From Acinetobacter brisouioides (lineage in GTDB: Bacteria > Pseudomonadota > Gammaproteobacteria > Pseudomonadales > Moraxellaceae): a DNA stretch of 64,000 nucleotides. This document shows positions 1 to 9,589 of this stretch, in pieces. A model generated the notes under the pieces. It did no database searches, was not told where the DNA came from, and was given only the letters and a program-made list of their open reading frames with translations. Numbering within the stretch: position 1 is the first letter of the stretch; each line of letters starts with the position of its first letter. The stretch spans positions 124,001-188,000 of the forward strand of contig NZ_SJNX01000007.1 of the NCBI RefSeq assembly GCF_004331075.1, written 5' to 3'. A program made the translations under genes and the position numbers.

Positions 1-319
1 CTGCACGGCGCTGTACCAGTAAAATACCTTCTTTACGACGAAAGGCTTTGATTAATGAAGAAAAGATAACGACAAATAGCGCGGCTTTAGCATAAAACCA
101 AGGTTGCACCTGAAAATGCTTCATCCATAACAACGCACCACCCGTCAGCAACATGAGTGTAAAAGTTGAATGTTGCAATGCAATCACCAAACGCGGTGTT
201 TTGGCGGCAAGCTGCTCATCCTGCAGACGAAATAGATGCCTACTACTAAGCGCGAGCATCAACAGTAACAATACAACGCCTACACCATGCAGGATTTTTA
301 ATAAGAGCAACGTATTCAT
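1..319 (-). CDS. SirB2-family small membrane protein (3' end outside window)
   Basis: An open frame starts at the ATG at 319 and runs leftwards off the window, giving 106 residues with no stop. The protein begins MNTLLLLKILHGVGVVLLLL, a hydrophobic helix with an early His. A second helix near residues 55-70 and a third near 78-90 follow, ending in a basic stretch (KAFRRKEG). This matches the SirB2 family of about 130-residue, four-helix inner-membrane proteins of unknown biochemical role. The gene lies 9 bp downstream of bolA on the same strand, so the two are probably co-transcribed. Family assignment is from pattern memory. Confidence 0.7.
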   Translation of the reverse strand, partial: MNTLLLLKILHGVGVVLLLLMLALSSRHLFRLQDEQLAAKTPRLVIALQHSTFTLMLLTGGALLWMKHFQVQPWFYAKAALFVVIFSSLIKAFRRKEGILLVQRRA

Positions 320-328
320 GCAGTATCC

Positions 329-637
329 TTAAGCTTTAGGTGCATGAGCACATTCTGGACTATCGGGTGCTTGACCTTGCCATTCGCTTGGCAAATAAGC
401 ATGAATGGCTAAGGCATGAATCGCATTCGGCGCCAGTAATTCTGCTGCAAGTGTATAAATTTTTTGATGACGCTGGACTAAGCGCAAGCCCTCAAATGCT
501 TCACTGACAATCACCACCTTAAAATGTGATTCTTTTCCAGGATAATACCCTCCATGCCCTGCAGATTCATTAATCACTTCTAAATGGGTAGGCTGTAAAT
601 GTTGTAACCGCTCAATTAATTGTTGCTCTAAACTCAT
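329..637 (-). CDS. bolA: BolA-family protein
   Basis: A 102-residue protein with the BolA fold. The central signature runs from SAGHGGYYPGKESHFKVVIVSEAFEG to VQRHQKIYTLAAELL and ends with the HALAIHAYLPSEW segment that carries the conserved His of the helix-turn-helix-like half. BolA proteins partner with monothiol glutaredoxins in iron-sulfur handling and affect cell morphology under stress. The length is typical, with a short tail holding one Cys (PECAHAPKA). The start at 637 has a GGA about 9 bases upstream. The next gene (SirB2-like) follows after 9 bp. Confidence 0.9.
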   Translation of the reverse strand: MSLEQQLIERLQHLQPTHLEVINESAGHGGYYPGKESHFKVVIVSEAFEGLRLVQRHQKIYTLAAELLAPNAIHALAIHAYLPSEWQGQAPDSPECAHAPKA

Positions 638-805
638 GAGAAACTGTCCTATTACATAAAAAGATCATGTCTTGAGTATAGCAATTTTTGATAAATTCAC
701 AGGGTTTTCTACTCGGTGAAAGCATTTGGATGGCGATCAGGATTTAAAATTTTCCAGATTTTGCTTTTATTTTATGCAATTAATTCAATAAACCTAGAAA
801 ATGAG

Positions 806-833
806 TTGATTCTAAATCTACTTAATGTAATAT
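806..833 (+). promoter_or_regulatory. Sigma-70 type promoter of the tRNA-Gly genes
   Basis: TTGATT at 806-811 and TAATAT at 828-833 are separated by 16 bases. Transcription would start just before the first tRNA at 843. The region is AT-rich and both hexamers are close to consensus. No other gene could use it in this orientation. Confidence 0.6.
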
Positions 834-842
834 ATGCCTCAC

Positions 843-918
<76 letters not shown>

Positions 919-963
919 GATTTGGTTTTTTTAGTGCAAGTTTTAGTAAAAACTGCTCAATAT

Positions 964-1039
<76 letters not shown>

Positions 1040-1044
1040 AATTC

Positions 1045-1077
1045 AAAAGGCACTTATCGAAAGGTAAGTGCCTTTTT
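1045..1077 (+). terminator. Intrinsic terminator of the tRNA-Gly operon
   Basis: AAAAGGCACTTA at 1045-1056 pairs with TAAGTGCCTTTT at 1065-1076 around an 8-base loop, and a T-rich tract follows. It lies 6 bp after the second tRNA. Confidence 0.88.
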
Positions 1078-1348
1078 CTTTGCGTAATTTACTCTCAGGA
1101 GAAAACTCCATAAAGATGGAGTGCATACTCACACATCACCACCAAGTAAAAATAAGACTGCTATCAGAGTTTTAGTATCTCTATCATTTTCTAAAAATTT
1201 TTAGTTCGTTCAATCTCTTACTGTACATTTCCCCAATCTTTCTCATATTTTTATATAGATTTTTAACTTGAATTTTTCGGCTGAAAAGTATGGAAATAGA
1301 TCTTTCCATCGCTTGCTTCAAGCTGATTCAAGAGCAAATAACAACCAT
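1078..1348. other. AT-rich spacer without recognisable feature
   Basis: Between the tRNA terminator and the ter-operon terminator I see no open frame with a ribosome binding site, no RNA gene and no repeat. Confidence 0.6.
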
Positions 1349-1382
1349 TAAAAAGCCTGAGTTGATCACTCAACTCAGGCTT
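1349..1382 (-). terminator. Terminator of the ter operon
   Basis: A perfect 13-bp stem: AAGCCTGAGTTGA at 1353-1365 against its complement at 1370-1382, with loop TCAC. On the minus strand a T-run follows the stem. It lies 18 bp beyond the TerZ stop codon. Confidence 0.88.
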
Positions 1383-1400
1383 GGTTTCAAATACAACAAT

Positions 1401-1985
1401 TTATAGATAATTCACCACATGCGGTACGATGTCATGCAAGGTACGCCCGTTGCAGGTTTCGCCTAACGCAGACATTTTCCATGCACCGTCATGACGGTAG
1501 ACTTTAGCAATAATCAATGCCGTGTAGTTACCTTTGGCTGACAAATTATAGTGCGCAATTTGCTGATTACTATTTTGATCGACCAAGCGACAAAACGCAT
1601 TTTCAACTTTTTCAAATGTTTGACCACGGAAACTACTGATGGTAAAGACAATCGAGCTGACATTGGACGGTACTTGGCTTAAGTCAACATAAACCACTTC
1701 ATCATCGCCATCGCCTGCACCTGTCAGGTTATCGCCCGAATGTACAATACTGCCGTCACGGCTACGCAATTGCCCAAAGTAGACATTATCGATTTGGCGC
1801 TTGTTCGCATCAAAGGTGATTGCCGATACGTCCAAATCAATGCTGTTGTTACCACCACCAAACATGCCAAATAAACCACCACTTTTGGCAACGTCCCAAC
1901 CTGCGCCTAAAAAGATTTTAGACAGACTTGAACCATCTTGTTTTGCGAGTGAAATTTTCTGACCTTTAACTAAGCTAATGCTCAT
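1401..1985 (-). CDS. terZ: TerZ-like TerD-domain stress protein
   Basis: A 194-residue single TerD-domain protein. It starts MSISLVKGQKISLAKQD and has a glycine-rich insertion GGLFGMFGGGNNSIDLDVSA, then the calcium-binding signature [15 protein letters not shown] near residues 80-95 and SFRGQTFEKVENAFCRLVDQ. The GGLFGG insertion and the FRGQTF segment are typical of the TerZ branch rather than TerD/TerE. TerD-domain proteins are cytosolic or membrane-associated Ca2+-binding scaffolds of the tellurite and chemical stress response. Last gene of the operon, with AGGAAA upstream of the ATG and a strong terminator after the stop. Confidence 0.85.
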   Translation of the reverse strand: MSISLVKGQKISLAKQDGSSLSKIFLGAGWDVAKSGGLFGMFGGGNNSIDLDVSAITFDANKRQIDNVYFGQLRSRDGSIVHSGDNLTGAGDGDDEVVYVDLSQVPSNVSSIVFTISSFRGQTFEKVENAFCRLVDQNSNQQIAHYNLSAKGNYTALIIAKVYRHDGAWKMSALGETCNGRTLHDIVPHVVNYL

Positions 1986-1998
1986 GTTTTTTCCTATT

Positions 1999-2715
1999 TT
2001 ATGATCGTTGGCCTAAATTGAGTACTGACGCCAACCAAGTAATATAACTGTTGCGATTTCGCGAACAAATGATGACTTTACCATAGCCTTGAAACTTTAA
2101 GACCATGCCTTCGCCACTGGTGACACTATTTAACAAATTGCTGAACATGCCACGATTACGCGAACTTGGCATGCCTATGTTGTAGCTTAACGATGAATCC
2201 CATGCCACCACATGACCATTGTCAATAATGGTTTCCCCATTTTGAGGATTGACCTCAACTTCCATCAGCGTGCCACAACCTGAAATACACAGTTGCCCCT
2301 GCCCTGAGGTTTCCATCACTACAAAACCACCATTGTCACCAAACAGGCTACCACCCAAATTGGTCTGAACTTTGGCTTTGACATTGACCTGTTCGGTTGA
2401 AGCGACAAAAGCCCCATCGGACAGCACATATTGCTGCTGACCAATATTTAAAATCTGCATGTCACCATCGAGATTTGGTGAGAGCAAACATTCACCAGCC
2501 CCAAAAGAGGCTTTGATTTCTTGTTGAAACAGCGATTCACCTGTTGTGAATTTACGCATCACTGACTGGAACAAACCACCACGCAAGTTACCGCCAAGCT
2601 CCAGATTTGATTCCATCATGACCATGGCATCGGATTCACAATAAATTTTTTCACCCTGACGCAGTGATACATGTAAAAACGGTTCAGGTGTACCAACCAA
2701 GTTAAATTCAGCCAT
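1999..2715 (-). CDS. AIM24 / TIGR00266 family protein
   Basis: A 238-residue beta-rich protein. The segments YCESDAMVMMESNLELGGNLRGGLFQSVMRKFTTGESLFQQEI and LSPNLDGDMQILNIG, plus the late glycine-rich SGCGTLMEVEVNP, are characteristic of the AIM24 (TIGR00266) family, which folds as a double-stranded beta-helix. Its biochemical role is unknown, but members are common in bacterial ter operons and are thought to act at membranes. A GAGG ribosome binding site precedes the ATG. It sits 12 bp after the TerF-like gene and 13 bp before terZ, a clear operon position. Confidence 0.85.
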   Translation of the reverse strand: MAEFNLVGTPEPFLHVSLRQGEKIYCESDAMVMMESNLELGGNLRGGLFQSVMRKFTTGESLFQQEIKASFGAGECLLSPNLDGDMQILNIGQQQYVLSDGAFVASTEQVNVKAKVQTNLGGSLFGDNGGFVVMETSGQGQLCISGCGTLMEVEVNPQNGETIIDNGHVVAWDSSLSYNIGMPSSRNRGMFSNLLNSVTSGEGMVLKFQGYGKVIICSRNRNSYITWLASVLNLGQRS

Positions 2716-2727
2716 GTTGTGATCCTC

Positions 2728-4008
2728 TTAATTTAAAATCTGTTTTGCCTTGGCTTGTTCAAGCCACTGTGGGAACTCTTGTAGCATCAAATCATACAGC
2801 TCACTTTCTGAGAGGCTCTGCAAATGGTCAATGGCAAAGAAATTACAGTTGTCTACCACACGGTCAGTTAAGGTATCCAGCTGTTCTAAAATGCCATAAC
2901 CACGCCCACCGATCCCGATAAACTGCCAGAAAATCGGCTGGTTAGAGTTTTCACGTAACAAGCGTTTAATCTGTGTCGCACTGCCAACACCACCATCGGA
3001 AATAAATACGATATAGACAGGCAAATCATCTGGCTGTTCTTTGAGAAAATACTGCACCACCTCCTGTATCACAGCGGGTTCATTGTTAATACACGCCCCT
3101 GCCTGCCATTTTTTATAACCGCCCTGTTCGCAGTTAATAAAATCAGGCAGGTTATGCAATGACACATCGCTTAAACGCAGAGGGCGCTCGGCAAATGCCC
3201 AACATTCAAAATTGGCATCGTCATCAAAGTTGACCGCTAGCGGCATCACCCGATTCAGCACTTTCTGCACATCACCACGACGATATTGCCCCAGCATGGA
3301 ACCTGAATAATCCAGCACCAATGCCACGCGTGCCCGCACGCCGATAAGCTGATTTTTTTCCAGACTGATCAGAGATTTTTTGGTTAAATTCAGCAAATGC
3401 GGGGCATCTGCCTGTACCTTGTCTAAAATGATTTTTTTACGCAAATCCACAGCCGAGATACCCGATACAACTGGCGCTACAGGCGTACTGACCTTGGCGC
3501 CAAAATGTTTGACCAAGGTTTCTAAGCCACCACTAAAACCTTGCCCAATGACAGCTAAACGCCATGCATCATTTTTAAAATACACCTCAAGCAACAGCAG
3601 GGCTTTTTCTTGTTTAAAGCTGCTTCCGAGCAAGCGATAACTGGCTACAACCTGCGACTGGCTATTGATTAGCTCAACCACACCACTTTGGATATCGTGC
3701 ATACTGAGCTGTTGATTTTCTAAGGCAGCACAAAATACCAAGCGAGAAACTATATTGGGATTGGTTTTGGCAAGGTTGATCTGAAATTCATGGATTGCTC
3801 CACTCACGCTATAGCAGACCTCTTTTTGCGGTGAATGAGGTTGGTTATAAAAAACCATGTAATCGTCATGAATCAGCCGATCATGCTGATCTAAAGCAAA
3901 ACAGGACAGATCAAGGGTATGCAGAGTGTTAAATTGAATTCGTAACCGAAATTGCTGTTGTTCGAATAAGTTTTTCAGCGGGAGTTTTTGCCCTGAAATG
4001 AGTTCCAT
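2728..4008 (-). CDS. terF: TerF-like protein: TerD domain plus VWA domain
   Basis: A 426-residue two-domain protein. Residues about 1-170 form a TerD-like beta-sandwich (ISGQKLPLKNLF, DDYMVFYNQPHSP, LLEVYFKNDAWRLAVIGQGFSGGLETLVKHFG). Residues about 225-415 form a copine/TerF-type von Willebrand A domain with the metal-adhesion motif DYSGS at 233-237 and VYIVFISDGGVG. Such proteins are thought to act as Ca2+/Mg2+-dependent scaffolds in ter stress complexes. The order of domains fits TerF, not TerY, which lacks the TerD half. Operon neighbours are TerD-family genes on both sides. Confidence 0.82.
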   Translation of the reverse strand: MELISGQKLPLKNLFEQQQFRLRIQFNTLHTLDLSCFALDQHDRLIHDDYMVFYNQPHSPQKEVCYSVSGAIHEFQINLAKTNPNIVSRLVFCAALENQQLSMHDIQSGVVELINSQSQVVASYRLLGSSFKQEKALLLLEVYFKNDAWRLAVIGQGFSGGLETLVKHFGAKVSTPVAPVVSGISAVDLRKKIILDKVQADAPHLLNLTKKSLISLEKNQLIGVRARVALVLDYSGSMLGQYRRGDVQKVLNRVMPLAVNFDDDANFECWAFAERPLRLSDVSLHNLPDFINCEQGGYKKWQAGACINNEPAVIQEVVQYFLKEQPDDLPVYIVFISDGGVGSATQIKRLLRENSNQPIFWQFIGIGGRGYGILEQLDTLTDRVVDNCNFFAIDHLQSLSESELYDLMLQEFPQWLEQAKAKQILN

Positions 4009-4098
4009 GTGAATAGGTTCTTGTCGATTAGCACTTGAAAAACTGCCTCTAAACAGCTTTTCAAGTGCTAAAAGATTGCTCTTTTAGCACTTTGGAAC

Positions 4099-4677
4099 TT
4101 ATACAGCTACACCATAGCTGGCAGCCAATGCACCTAAACCACCATTGAAACCTTGACCGACAGCTTTGAATTTCCATTCGCCACTGTGACGGTACAATTC
4201 ACCAAAAATCATTGCTGTTTCAGTACTGCCATCTTCTGACAAGTCGAAACGTGCCACTTCTTCATTGGCATTGTCTTTGTTCAATACACGGATATAGGCT
4301 TTGTCGACTTGGCCAAAATTTTGACCATTTTGCTGACCTTCGTGAATGTTGACCGCAAAAATTACTTTTGCCACATCCGTAGGGACTTTGGCTAAATTAA
4401 CCGATACAGTTTCATCATCGCCATCGCCTTCACCTGTACGGTTATCACCGTTGTGAACTACTGAGCCACAGTCTGACTGTTTTTGGTTAAAGAAAATAAA
4501 GTCGGTATCGCGACGCACTTTACCATTTTCACTGACTAAGAATGCCACAGCGTCAAGGTCAAAAGCCTTACCATCGGTCACACGCGGGTTCCAGCCCAAG
4601 CCAAGATCGACAAGGTTCATGCTCGGTGCGGTTTTAGATAAGTTGATGTTGCCGCCTTTAGACAAGTTAATTGCCAT
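4099..4677 (-). CDS. terE: TerD/TerE-family stress protein
   Basis: A 192-residue TerD-domain protein starting [20 protein letters not shown]. The hallmark acidic motifs are [11 protein letters not shown] and [21 protein letters not shown], which coordinate calcium in studied members. It ends [32 protein letters not shown], the typical C-terminal signature. It is paralogous to the product at 5804-6379 and, more distantly, to TerZ. A GGAAA-type ribosome binding site lies about 11 bases upstream. Whether it is TerD or TerE cannot be settled by eye; I use terE because the other paralogue sits beside terA. Confidence 0.85.
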   Translation of the reverse strand: MAINLSKGGNINLSKTAPSMNLVDLGLGWNPRVTDGKAFDLDAVAFLVSENGKVRRDTDFIFFNQKQSDCGSVVHNGDNRTGEGDGDDETVSVNLAKVPTDVAKVIFAVNIHEGQQNGQNFGQVDKAYIRVLNKDNANEEVARFDLSEDGSTETAMIFGELYRHSGEWKFKAVGQGFNGGLGALAASYGVAV

Positions 4678-4710
4678 GATTTAAATTTCCTTCTGCTGTA
4701 TCAAATTAAA

Positions 4711-5790
4711 TTAATGTTGTTTTTTACTATAAGAAATTGAAGATAAAACTGCCCAAACAATAAAGGCAATCCCGATCAAACCAGTGACCACTTCAGGAAC
4801 ATGCACGCCTGTACCACTGGCGAGCATAATCAATGCCAGCGCACCAATTGCATAATGCGCGCCATGCTCTAGGAATATATAGGCATCTAATGTGCCTTTT
4901 TCAACCAAGAAGACCGTCATAGACCGTACAAACATCGCACCGATTGCCAAACCGAGCATAATAATCACTACATCGTTGGTAATCGCAAATGCCCCAATCA
5001 CGCCATCAAAACTAAACGAAGCATCGAGAACTTCCAGATATAAAAAACCGCCGATGCCACCTTTTGCTACGGTTGCAACAGTGTCACCTATCGATGCACC
5101 TTGCTGATGATTTTCGGTTCCTTTGTCATCTGCATCACTACTTTCGAGCAAATGACCAATCACCTGCACGCCAATATAAATCACAATGCCCCATATCCCT
5201 GATGCCACCACAGCCAGTTTGGTTGCTTCTGGTACAAAGTGCGCCATAACCAACAATGAAATCAGCGCCAAAAATACTGAAATCGCAGGAATACTGGCTA
5301 AATTGGCGAGTTTGGACTCTAACCAGTGAAACCAGTGTGAGTCTTTTTCGTCATCAAACAAGAAGTTCAAGAACACGAGCAGCAAGAACATACCGCCAAA
5401 AGCTGCAATTTCAGGATGATGTGCCAAGAGTTTTTCAGAGTAACTTTTCGGGTCATTCAGTGCCAGTTGAGCAACATCGACAATGCTCATATCTGCGGTC
5501 ACTCCCACAATTAACAATGGGAATAACAAGCGCATACCAAATACGGCAACAATAATCCCTGCGGTTAAAAACAAGGTGCGCCAGAACTGGTTCCATGTTT
5601 TGAGTACCGAAGCGTTGACTACAGCATTGTCAAATGACAGTGAAACTTCCATCACGGCTAAAATCCCCGTGATGGCAAGGGCTTTGAGCATCGTCATCAG
5701 CCCCGCGTCTGCCCCGTGGGTAAAGCCCCAGTAGGCAGATAGCGCAAGGCAGACCATGCTGAAAATTATCGAAAAACGAAAATGTTTCAT
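4711..5790 (-). CDS. DUF475 / TerC-like integral membrane protein
   Basis: A 359-residue protein with about eight to nine hydrophobic segments. The signature MEVSLSFDNAVVNASVL (residues about 47-63), repeated in the second half as LEVLDASFSFDGVIGAFAI, carries paired acidic residues inside the membrane as in the TerC superfamily. Large TerC relatives of this type are annotated DUF475. TerC proteins are linked to metal-ion (Mn2+) export and form membrane complexes with TerD-type proteins. It lies between two terD paralogues (13 bp after the upstream one), so it is very probably the membrane anchor of this ter system. Confidence 0.83.
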   Translation of the reverse strand: MKHFRFSIIFSMVCLALSAYWGFTHGADAGLMTMLKALAITGILAVMEVSLSFDNAVVNASVLKTWNQFWRTLFLTAGIIVAVFGMRLLFPLLIVGVTADMSIVDVAQLALNDPKSYSEKLLAHHPEIAAFGGMFLLLVFLNFLFDDEKDSHWFHWLESKLANLASIPAISVFLALISLLVMAHFVPEATKLAVVASGIWGIVIYIGVQVIGHLLESSDADDKGTENHQQGASIGDTVATVAKGGIGGFLYLEVLDASFSFDGVIGAFAITNDVVIIMLGLAIGAMFVRSMTVFLVEKGTLDAYIFLEHGAHYAIGALALIMLASGTGVHVPEVVTGLIGIAFIVWAVLSSISYSKKQH

Positions 5791-5803
5791 CGAACCTGCT
5801 CAG

Positions 5804-6379
5804 TTAGATATTGATACCATATTGATGGCACATCATACGCAGACCACCCGCATAACCCTGTCCCACTGCTCGGAATTTCCATTCATCGTTGTGGCGATAC
5901 AATTCACCAAACACCATCGCGGTTTCAGTCGAATAATCTTCATTCAGATCAAAACGTACAATTTCATGCTGTGAAGCATTGTTTACAATACGGATAAAGG
6001 CATTTTGCACCTGACCAAAGTTTTGGCGACGTGCTTCAGCATCATGAATGGTTACCGTGAAAATGATTTTTTGCACATCGGCAGGTAAGCGCATCAAATC
6101 AATTTTCAGGCTTTCGTCATCGCCATCTCCCGCACCTGTGCGGTTGTCACCAGTATGTTCGACTGAACCTTCTGGTGAGCGTGGCTGGTTATAAAAAATA
6201 AAATCATGTTCGCCACGAACTTTATCATTTGCCCCCAATAAAAATGCAGATGCGTCCAAATCAAAATCGACGCCATCGGTTGCACGCGCATCCCAGCCTA
6301 AACCCACTAAAACTTGGGTTAATGACGGATCAGTCTTGCTGAGTGAAAGATTGCCGCCTTTATTTAATGTAATTGCCAT
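5804..6379 (-). CDS. terD: TerD-family stress protein
   Basis: A 191-residue TerD-domain protein. I chose the ATG at 6379 ([19 protein letters not shown]), preceded by an AGAGGAAA ribosome binding site, rather than the in-frame start at 6424 that would overlap terA by 22 bp. Motifs: [27 protein letters not shown] and the closing [23 protein letters not shown]. It is strongly similar to the paralogue at 4099-4677. Position directly after terA and before the TerC-like gene matches the usual terA-terD order. Confidence 0.86.
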   Translation of the reverse strand: MAITLNKGGNLSLSKTDPSLTQVLVGLGWDARATDGVDFDLDASAFLLGANDKVRGEHDFIFYNQPRSPEGSVEHTGDNRTGAGDGDDESLKIDLMRLPADVQKIIFTVTIHDAEARRQNFGQVQNAFIRIVNNASQHEIVRFDLNEDYSTETAMVFGELYRHNDEWKFRAVGQGYAGGLRMMCHQYGINI

Positions 6380-6402
6380 TTTATTGTTTCCTCTTATTTC
6401 AA

Positions 6403-7659
6403 CTATTTGCGCCCGACTGTCCATCTAAAGCCGAAGCCATAATGTTCATCGAGCTTTTGTTGGTCATCAAAATATTGCACTTGGCGGTTGGCTTGGATTT
6501 GCCCGCCGACATTACGTAATTCAACAATCGCACAGGTACTAAGGTAACCGCCTTCGTTGACGGGTACTTCAATCGGTGGCTGATTGGGAAGCTGTATGTT
6601 TACAATAGCATCGGTTGCTGCCCAATTTGCTGCACCTTCGTAAATATATGTATAAATAACAATACGTTTAACCTGATCCCAATGTTCACCATTGATCCAC
6701 AGATTTTCACCGTTTAAAGATGAGCCTGTGCGGTCATCGCCTTGTAACTCGGCATAAGGCGATTTTTCATAACTGCCAAAACGATTGCCAAGCGCCTGAA
6801 TAATATGATTCGTACCATTTTGCATCTCAATCATGGCGCCCAAGTCCAAATCCACCGACTGTGATGCACTCAGCTTGCGGAAGAAACTCTTGCCACGATC
6901 GCCGCCTGAACGATTCCAGTTCAAATTCACCTGAATCTTGCCAAACGAACCATTGTGTTTGGTCAGGTTAATCGATGAATTAGGCTTATCTAAGCGAATC
7001 TTGGACAGGTTAATCGAGCTTGGTGGCGGTGTCGGTTGTGCTGTTGGGGTTGCCGAACGGGTAGGCTGACCAAAAACATTTTGGCTGCTGCTTGAATTCG
7101 CACTTGGTGGTGCGATCGGATTAGGCGGTGTTTGAGTATCTGCAACATCGACCCCAAAGTTTTCTGCGAGTGGTTTTAGTCCACCATTAAAACCCTGATC
7201 GACAAAACGATATTTCCAGCGTCCATTGTGGTTATACACTTCCGCCAAAATCAGCGCCTTTTCGGTTTTGCTCTGAGTATTGATCTCGGATGTTGCAACC
7301 ACATGACCATCACTGAGTAAATCAATACTCAGCCGTTGTAAATCTCGAATATGCGCAGGCTCACTCAGCGTGGCACAAATCGCAATTTTGCCAATCACAC
7401 TATCAAGCTGTGCAGTATTGATTCGGATTCGGGTTAAATAGTCGGGTTGGCTACTCGATTCAAATAACTGAATGCTTTGATTCGGGGTATGGGTTTGTCC
7501 ATAGAAAATCATGTCAGCATCACCACGGACTTTTTGCGTGGTCTGTGCCAGCAAGTACGCGGTAATGTCTAAATCTATGGCTTGGGGAACACGCGCTCGG
7601 ATTACGAGCTCGACTGACGTTGTCGGTAAAACCGTATTGGCACCTGCGATAAGTTGCAT
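6403..7659 (-). CDS. terA: TerA-like double TerD-domain protein
   Basis: A 418-residue protein with two TerD-type domains. Residues about 1-150 ([68 protein letters not shown]) are followed by a Pro/Ser/Thr-rich linker (about 155-215). The C-terminal domain (about 225-415) contains [32 protein letters not shown] and [14 protein letters not shown]. This architecture is that of TerA. First gene of the operon; the ATG at 7659 follows AAAGG, and a GTG one codon earlier is less likely. The 160-bp upstream spacer is very AT-rich and should hold the operon promoter. Confidence 0.85.
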   Translation of the reverse strand: MQLIAGANTVLPTTSVELVIRARVPQAIDLDITAYLLAQTTQKVRGDADMIFYGQTHTPNQSIQLFESSSQPDYLTRIRINTAQLDSVIGKIAICATLSEPAHIRDLQRLSIDLLSDGHVVATSEINTQSKTEKALILAEVYNHNGRWKYRFVDQGFNGGLKPLAENFGVDVADTQTPPNPIAPPSANSSSSQNVFGQPTRSATPTAQPTPPPSSINLSKIRLDKPNSSINLTKHNGSFGKIQVNLNWNRSGGDRGKSFFRKLSASQSVDLDLGAMIEMQNGTNHIIQALGNRFGSYEKSPYAELQGDDRTGSSLNGENLWINGEHWDQVKRIVIYTYIYEGAANWAATDAIVNIQLPNQPPIEVPVNEGGYLSTCAIVELRNVGGQIQANRQVQYFDDQQKLDEHYGFGFRWTVGRK

Positions 7660-7821
7660 CACACACCTTTTGTTATGTTCTCAGTTTGATGTCTAAATAA
7701 AATAAGGGTTTTGCATTTTTAATGCGAAATCTTTATAGAAAAACAACACTTTATATAGACTTTAATTATAAATTACGATTTTATTTATATCATAGATCCG
7801 CCTTCCCCCCAACGAATCTTG

Positions 7822-7862
7822 CATAAAAAAACAAACCCCCAAAGGATTGAAACTTTGAGGGT
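7822..7862 (-). terminator. Intrinsic terminator downstream of the permease 3' region
   Basis: ACCCCCAAAG at 7835-7844 and CTTTGAGGGT at 7853-7862 form a 10-bp stem that is fully paired (one G-U) only as minus-strand RNA. It is followed on that strand by TTTGTTTTTTT. It ends transcription coming from the permease or from an RNA in the 170 bp before it. Confidence 0.75.
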
Positions 7863-8030
7863 CTAAATATCAATTAAATCAGAACTTAATAACGAACTGC
7901 CCGTTTCGAGTTGGAATCCCGCCACATGAAACGTCACTGTGCGATGTTTTTATTCATGATGAAAGAAGTCTATTTTTGGAGTTTAAGCAACTACCTACGC
8001 CCCCGAAGCAAGGCAGTTGCATGGTTTATT
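7863..8030 (-). ncRNA. Candidate structured 3' UTR or 3'-derived sRNA
   Basis: The 170 bp between the permease stop and the terminator hold no open frame but do hold dyads. GCAACTACC at 7987-7995 faces GGCAGTTGC at 8012-8020 (9 pairs with one G-U on the minus strand). CGTTTC at 7902-7907 faces GAAACG at 7928-7933. With the strong terminator this resembles a long 3' UTR or an sRNA processed from it. I recognise no known RNA family. Confidence 0.3.
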
Positions 8031-8032
8031 AT

Positions 8033-9511
8033 TTAGTCTGACCCTGGTTCAATGCGGCGTCCATGTTCCAAAATCCATATCCGCTGTGGATGACGATTCC
8101 TACGATATTTGTAGGCAATAAATAACCCGATAAACCAAATTGGTGAAGCAAACAATGAAATACGCGTATCATGATCCAGACACAAAATTGCCACCACGAA
8201 TACCATAAAGGCAATGCCCGCCCAGCTCATAAAAATACCTGCTGGCATTTTATAGACTGATTGTTCATGTAAATCAGGGCGTTGTTTACGGTAAGCTAAA
8301 TATGACAATAAAATCATACCGAAGGCAAATACCGTTAAAATCGAAGTAAATGCCGTCACAATAATAAATGCAGACATCACACTTGGCGTAATAAACAGAA
8401 TCAATGTGCCTGCCACCACACAGCCCATCGAACACAAAATGGCTTGTACGGGAACTTTGCCTTTGGACAATTGCGTAAAGCGTTGCGGTGCATCGCGCTC
8501 AACGGCAAGGCCATAAAGCATACGGCTGGTGGCAAAAATCCCACTGTTTGCAGACGACATGGCCGACGTCAGCACCACAAAATTCACCACGGCAGCAGCA
8601 GCGGTGAGCCCCACCAGTTTAAACAGCGCAACAAAAGGACTTTGGTTTGGGTCAACATGTTGCCAAGATGTCACCGAAATAATTACCAGCAATGCGCCAA
8701 TATAAAATAATAGAATGCGCCAAGGAATCGAATTAATGGCTTTAGGTAATGATTTTTCAGGATTTTTGGTTTCTGCTGCGGTTGTCCCCACCAACTCAAT
8801 GCCTAAAAAGGCAAATACGGCCATTTGAAAACCACTTAAAAAACCAGTAATGCCATGCGGCAAAAACGCTGCTGGATCGGTAATATGTACCACAGATGCT
8901 TTCACACCATTTGGTGAAACAAAACCCACTGAAACAAGAACTACACCTAAAACCAAAAATGCAATAATCGCTACAATTTTAATCATGGAAAACCAGAATT
9001 CGGTTTCGCCAAACATTTTGACCGTCAGCAAATTGAGTGCGGTTAAAATACTAATCGTGGCTAAAGCAGGAATCCAAATGGGTAAACTCGGATACCAAAA
9101 CTGCATATAGCCGCCTATGGCAATAATATCGGCAATCGCAGTAACGATCCAACCGAGCCAGTACGACCAGCCCAGAAAAAACCCTGCCCAAGGCCCTAAA
9201 TAGGCGGTGGCAAAATCTACGAAAGATTTATAGCTGGTGTTGGAGAGTAATAACTCTCCCATTGCTCGCATGACAAAAAAGAAGAAAAAGCCAACAATCA
9301 TATAGGTCAATAAGACCGATGTTCCTGAGGAGGCAATGGTCTGTCCCGCCCCCATGAACAATCCAGTCCCGATCGCGCCACCAATAGCGATCAGCTGAAT
9401 ATGTCTGTTACTTAATGCACGGTCAAGCTGTGGTTCCTGCTCCATATGATGATGACCCAGTAGATCACCATCCCCCATCAATGCGTGAGTCTCTTTATTT
9501 TCCCGATTCAT
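8033..9511 (-). CDS. APC-family amino acid permease, CycA-like
   Basis: A 492-residue protein with 12 predicted membrane helices. The N-terminal LSNRHIQLIAIGGAIGTGLFMGAG is the amino acid permease signature. Long stretches (MRAMGELLLSN, VKMFGETEFWFSMIKIVAI, VFAFLGIELVGTTAAETKNPEKSLPKAINSIP) match Escherichia coli CycA, the D-serine/D-alanine/glycine importer, more closely than AnsP or RocE as I recall them. Substrate is not certain: it lies downstream of the ast operon on the same strand, so uptake of an amino acid feeding that pathway is possible. Start at the ATG at 9511, with AGGAG five bases upstream; a GTG two codons earlier overlaps that site. Confidence 0.85.
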   Translation of the reverse strand: MNRENKETHALMGDGDLLGHHHMEQEPQLDRALSNRHIQLIAIGGAIGTGLFMGAGQTIASSGTSVLLTYMIVGFFFFFVMRAMGELLLSNTSYKSFVDFATAYLGPWAGFFLGWSYWLGWIVTAIADIIAIGGYMQFWYPSLPIWIPALATISILTALNLLTVKMFGETEFWFSMIKIVAIIAFLVLGVVLVSVGFVSPNGVKASVVHITDPAAFLPHGITGFLSGFQMAVFAFLGIELVGTTAAETKNPEKSLPKAINSIPWRILLFYIGALLVIISVTSWQHVDPNQSPFVALFKLVGLTAAAAVVNFVVLTSAMSSANSGIFATSRMLYGLAVERDAPQRFTQLSKGKVPVQAILCSMGCVVAGTLILFITPSVMSAFIIVTAFTSILTVFAFGMILLSYLAYRKQRPDLHEQSVYKMPAGIFMSWAGIAFMVFVVAILCLDHDTRISLFASPIWFIGLFIAYKYRRNRHPQRIWILEHGRRIEPGSD

Positions 9512-9589
9512 CGCCACTCCTAGCCAGCATTGCGCTGTAATTAACTGTCAATCCTTTTCATTTCTGCTGTGACGGAAGTTGTGAGGTGC

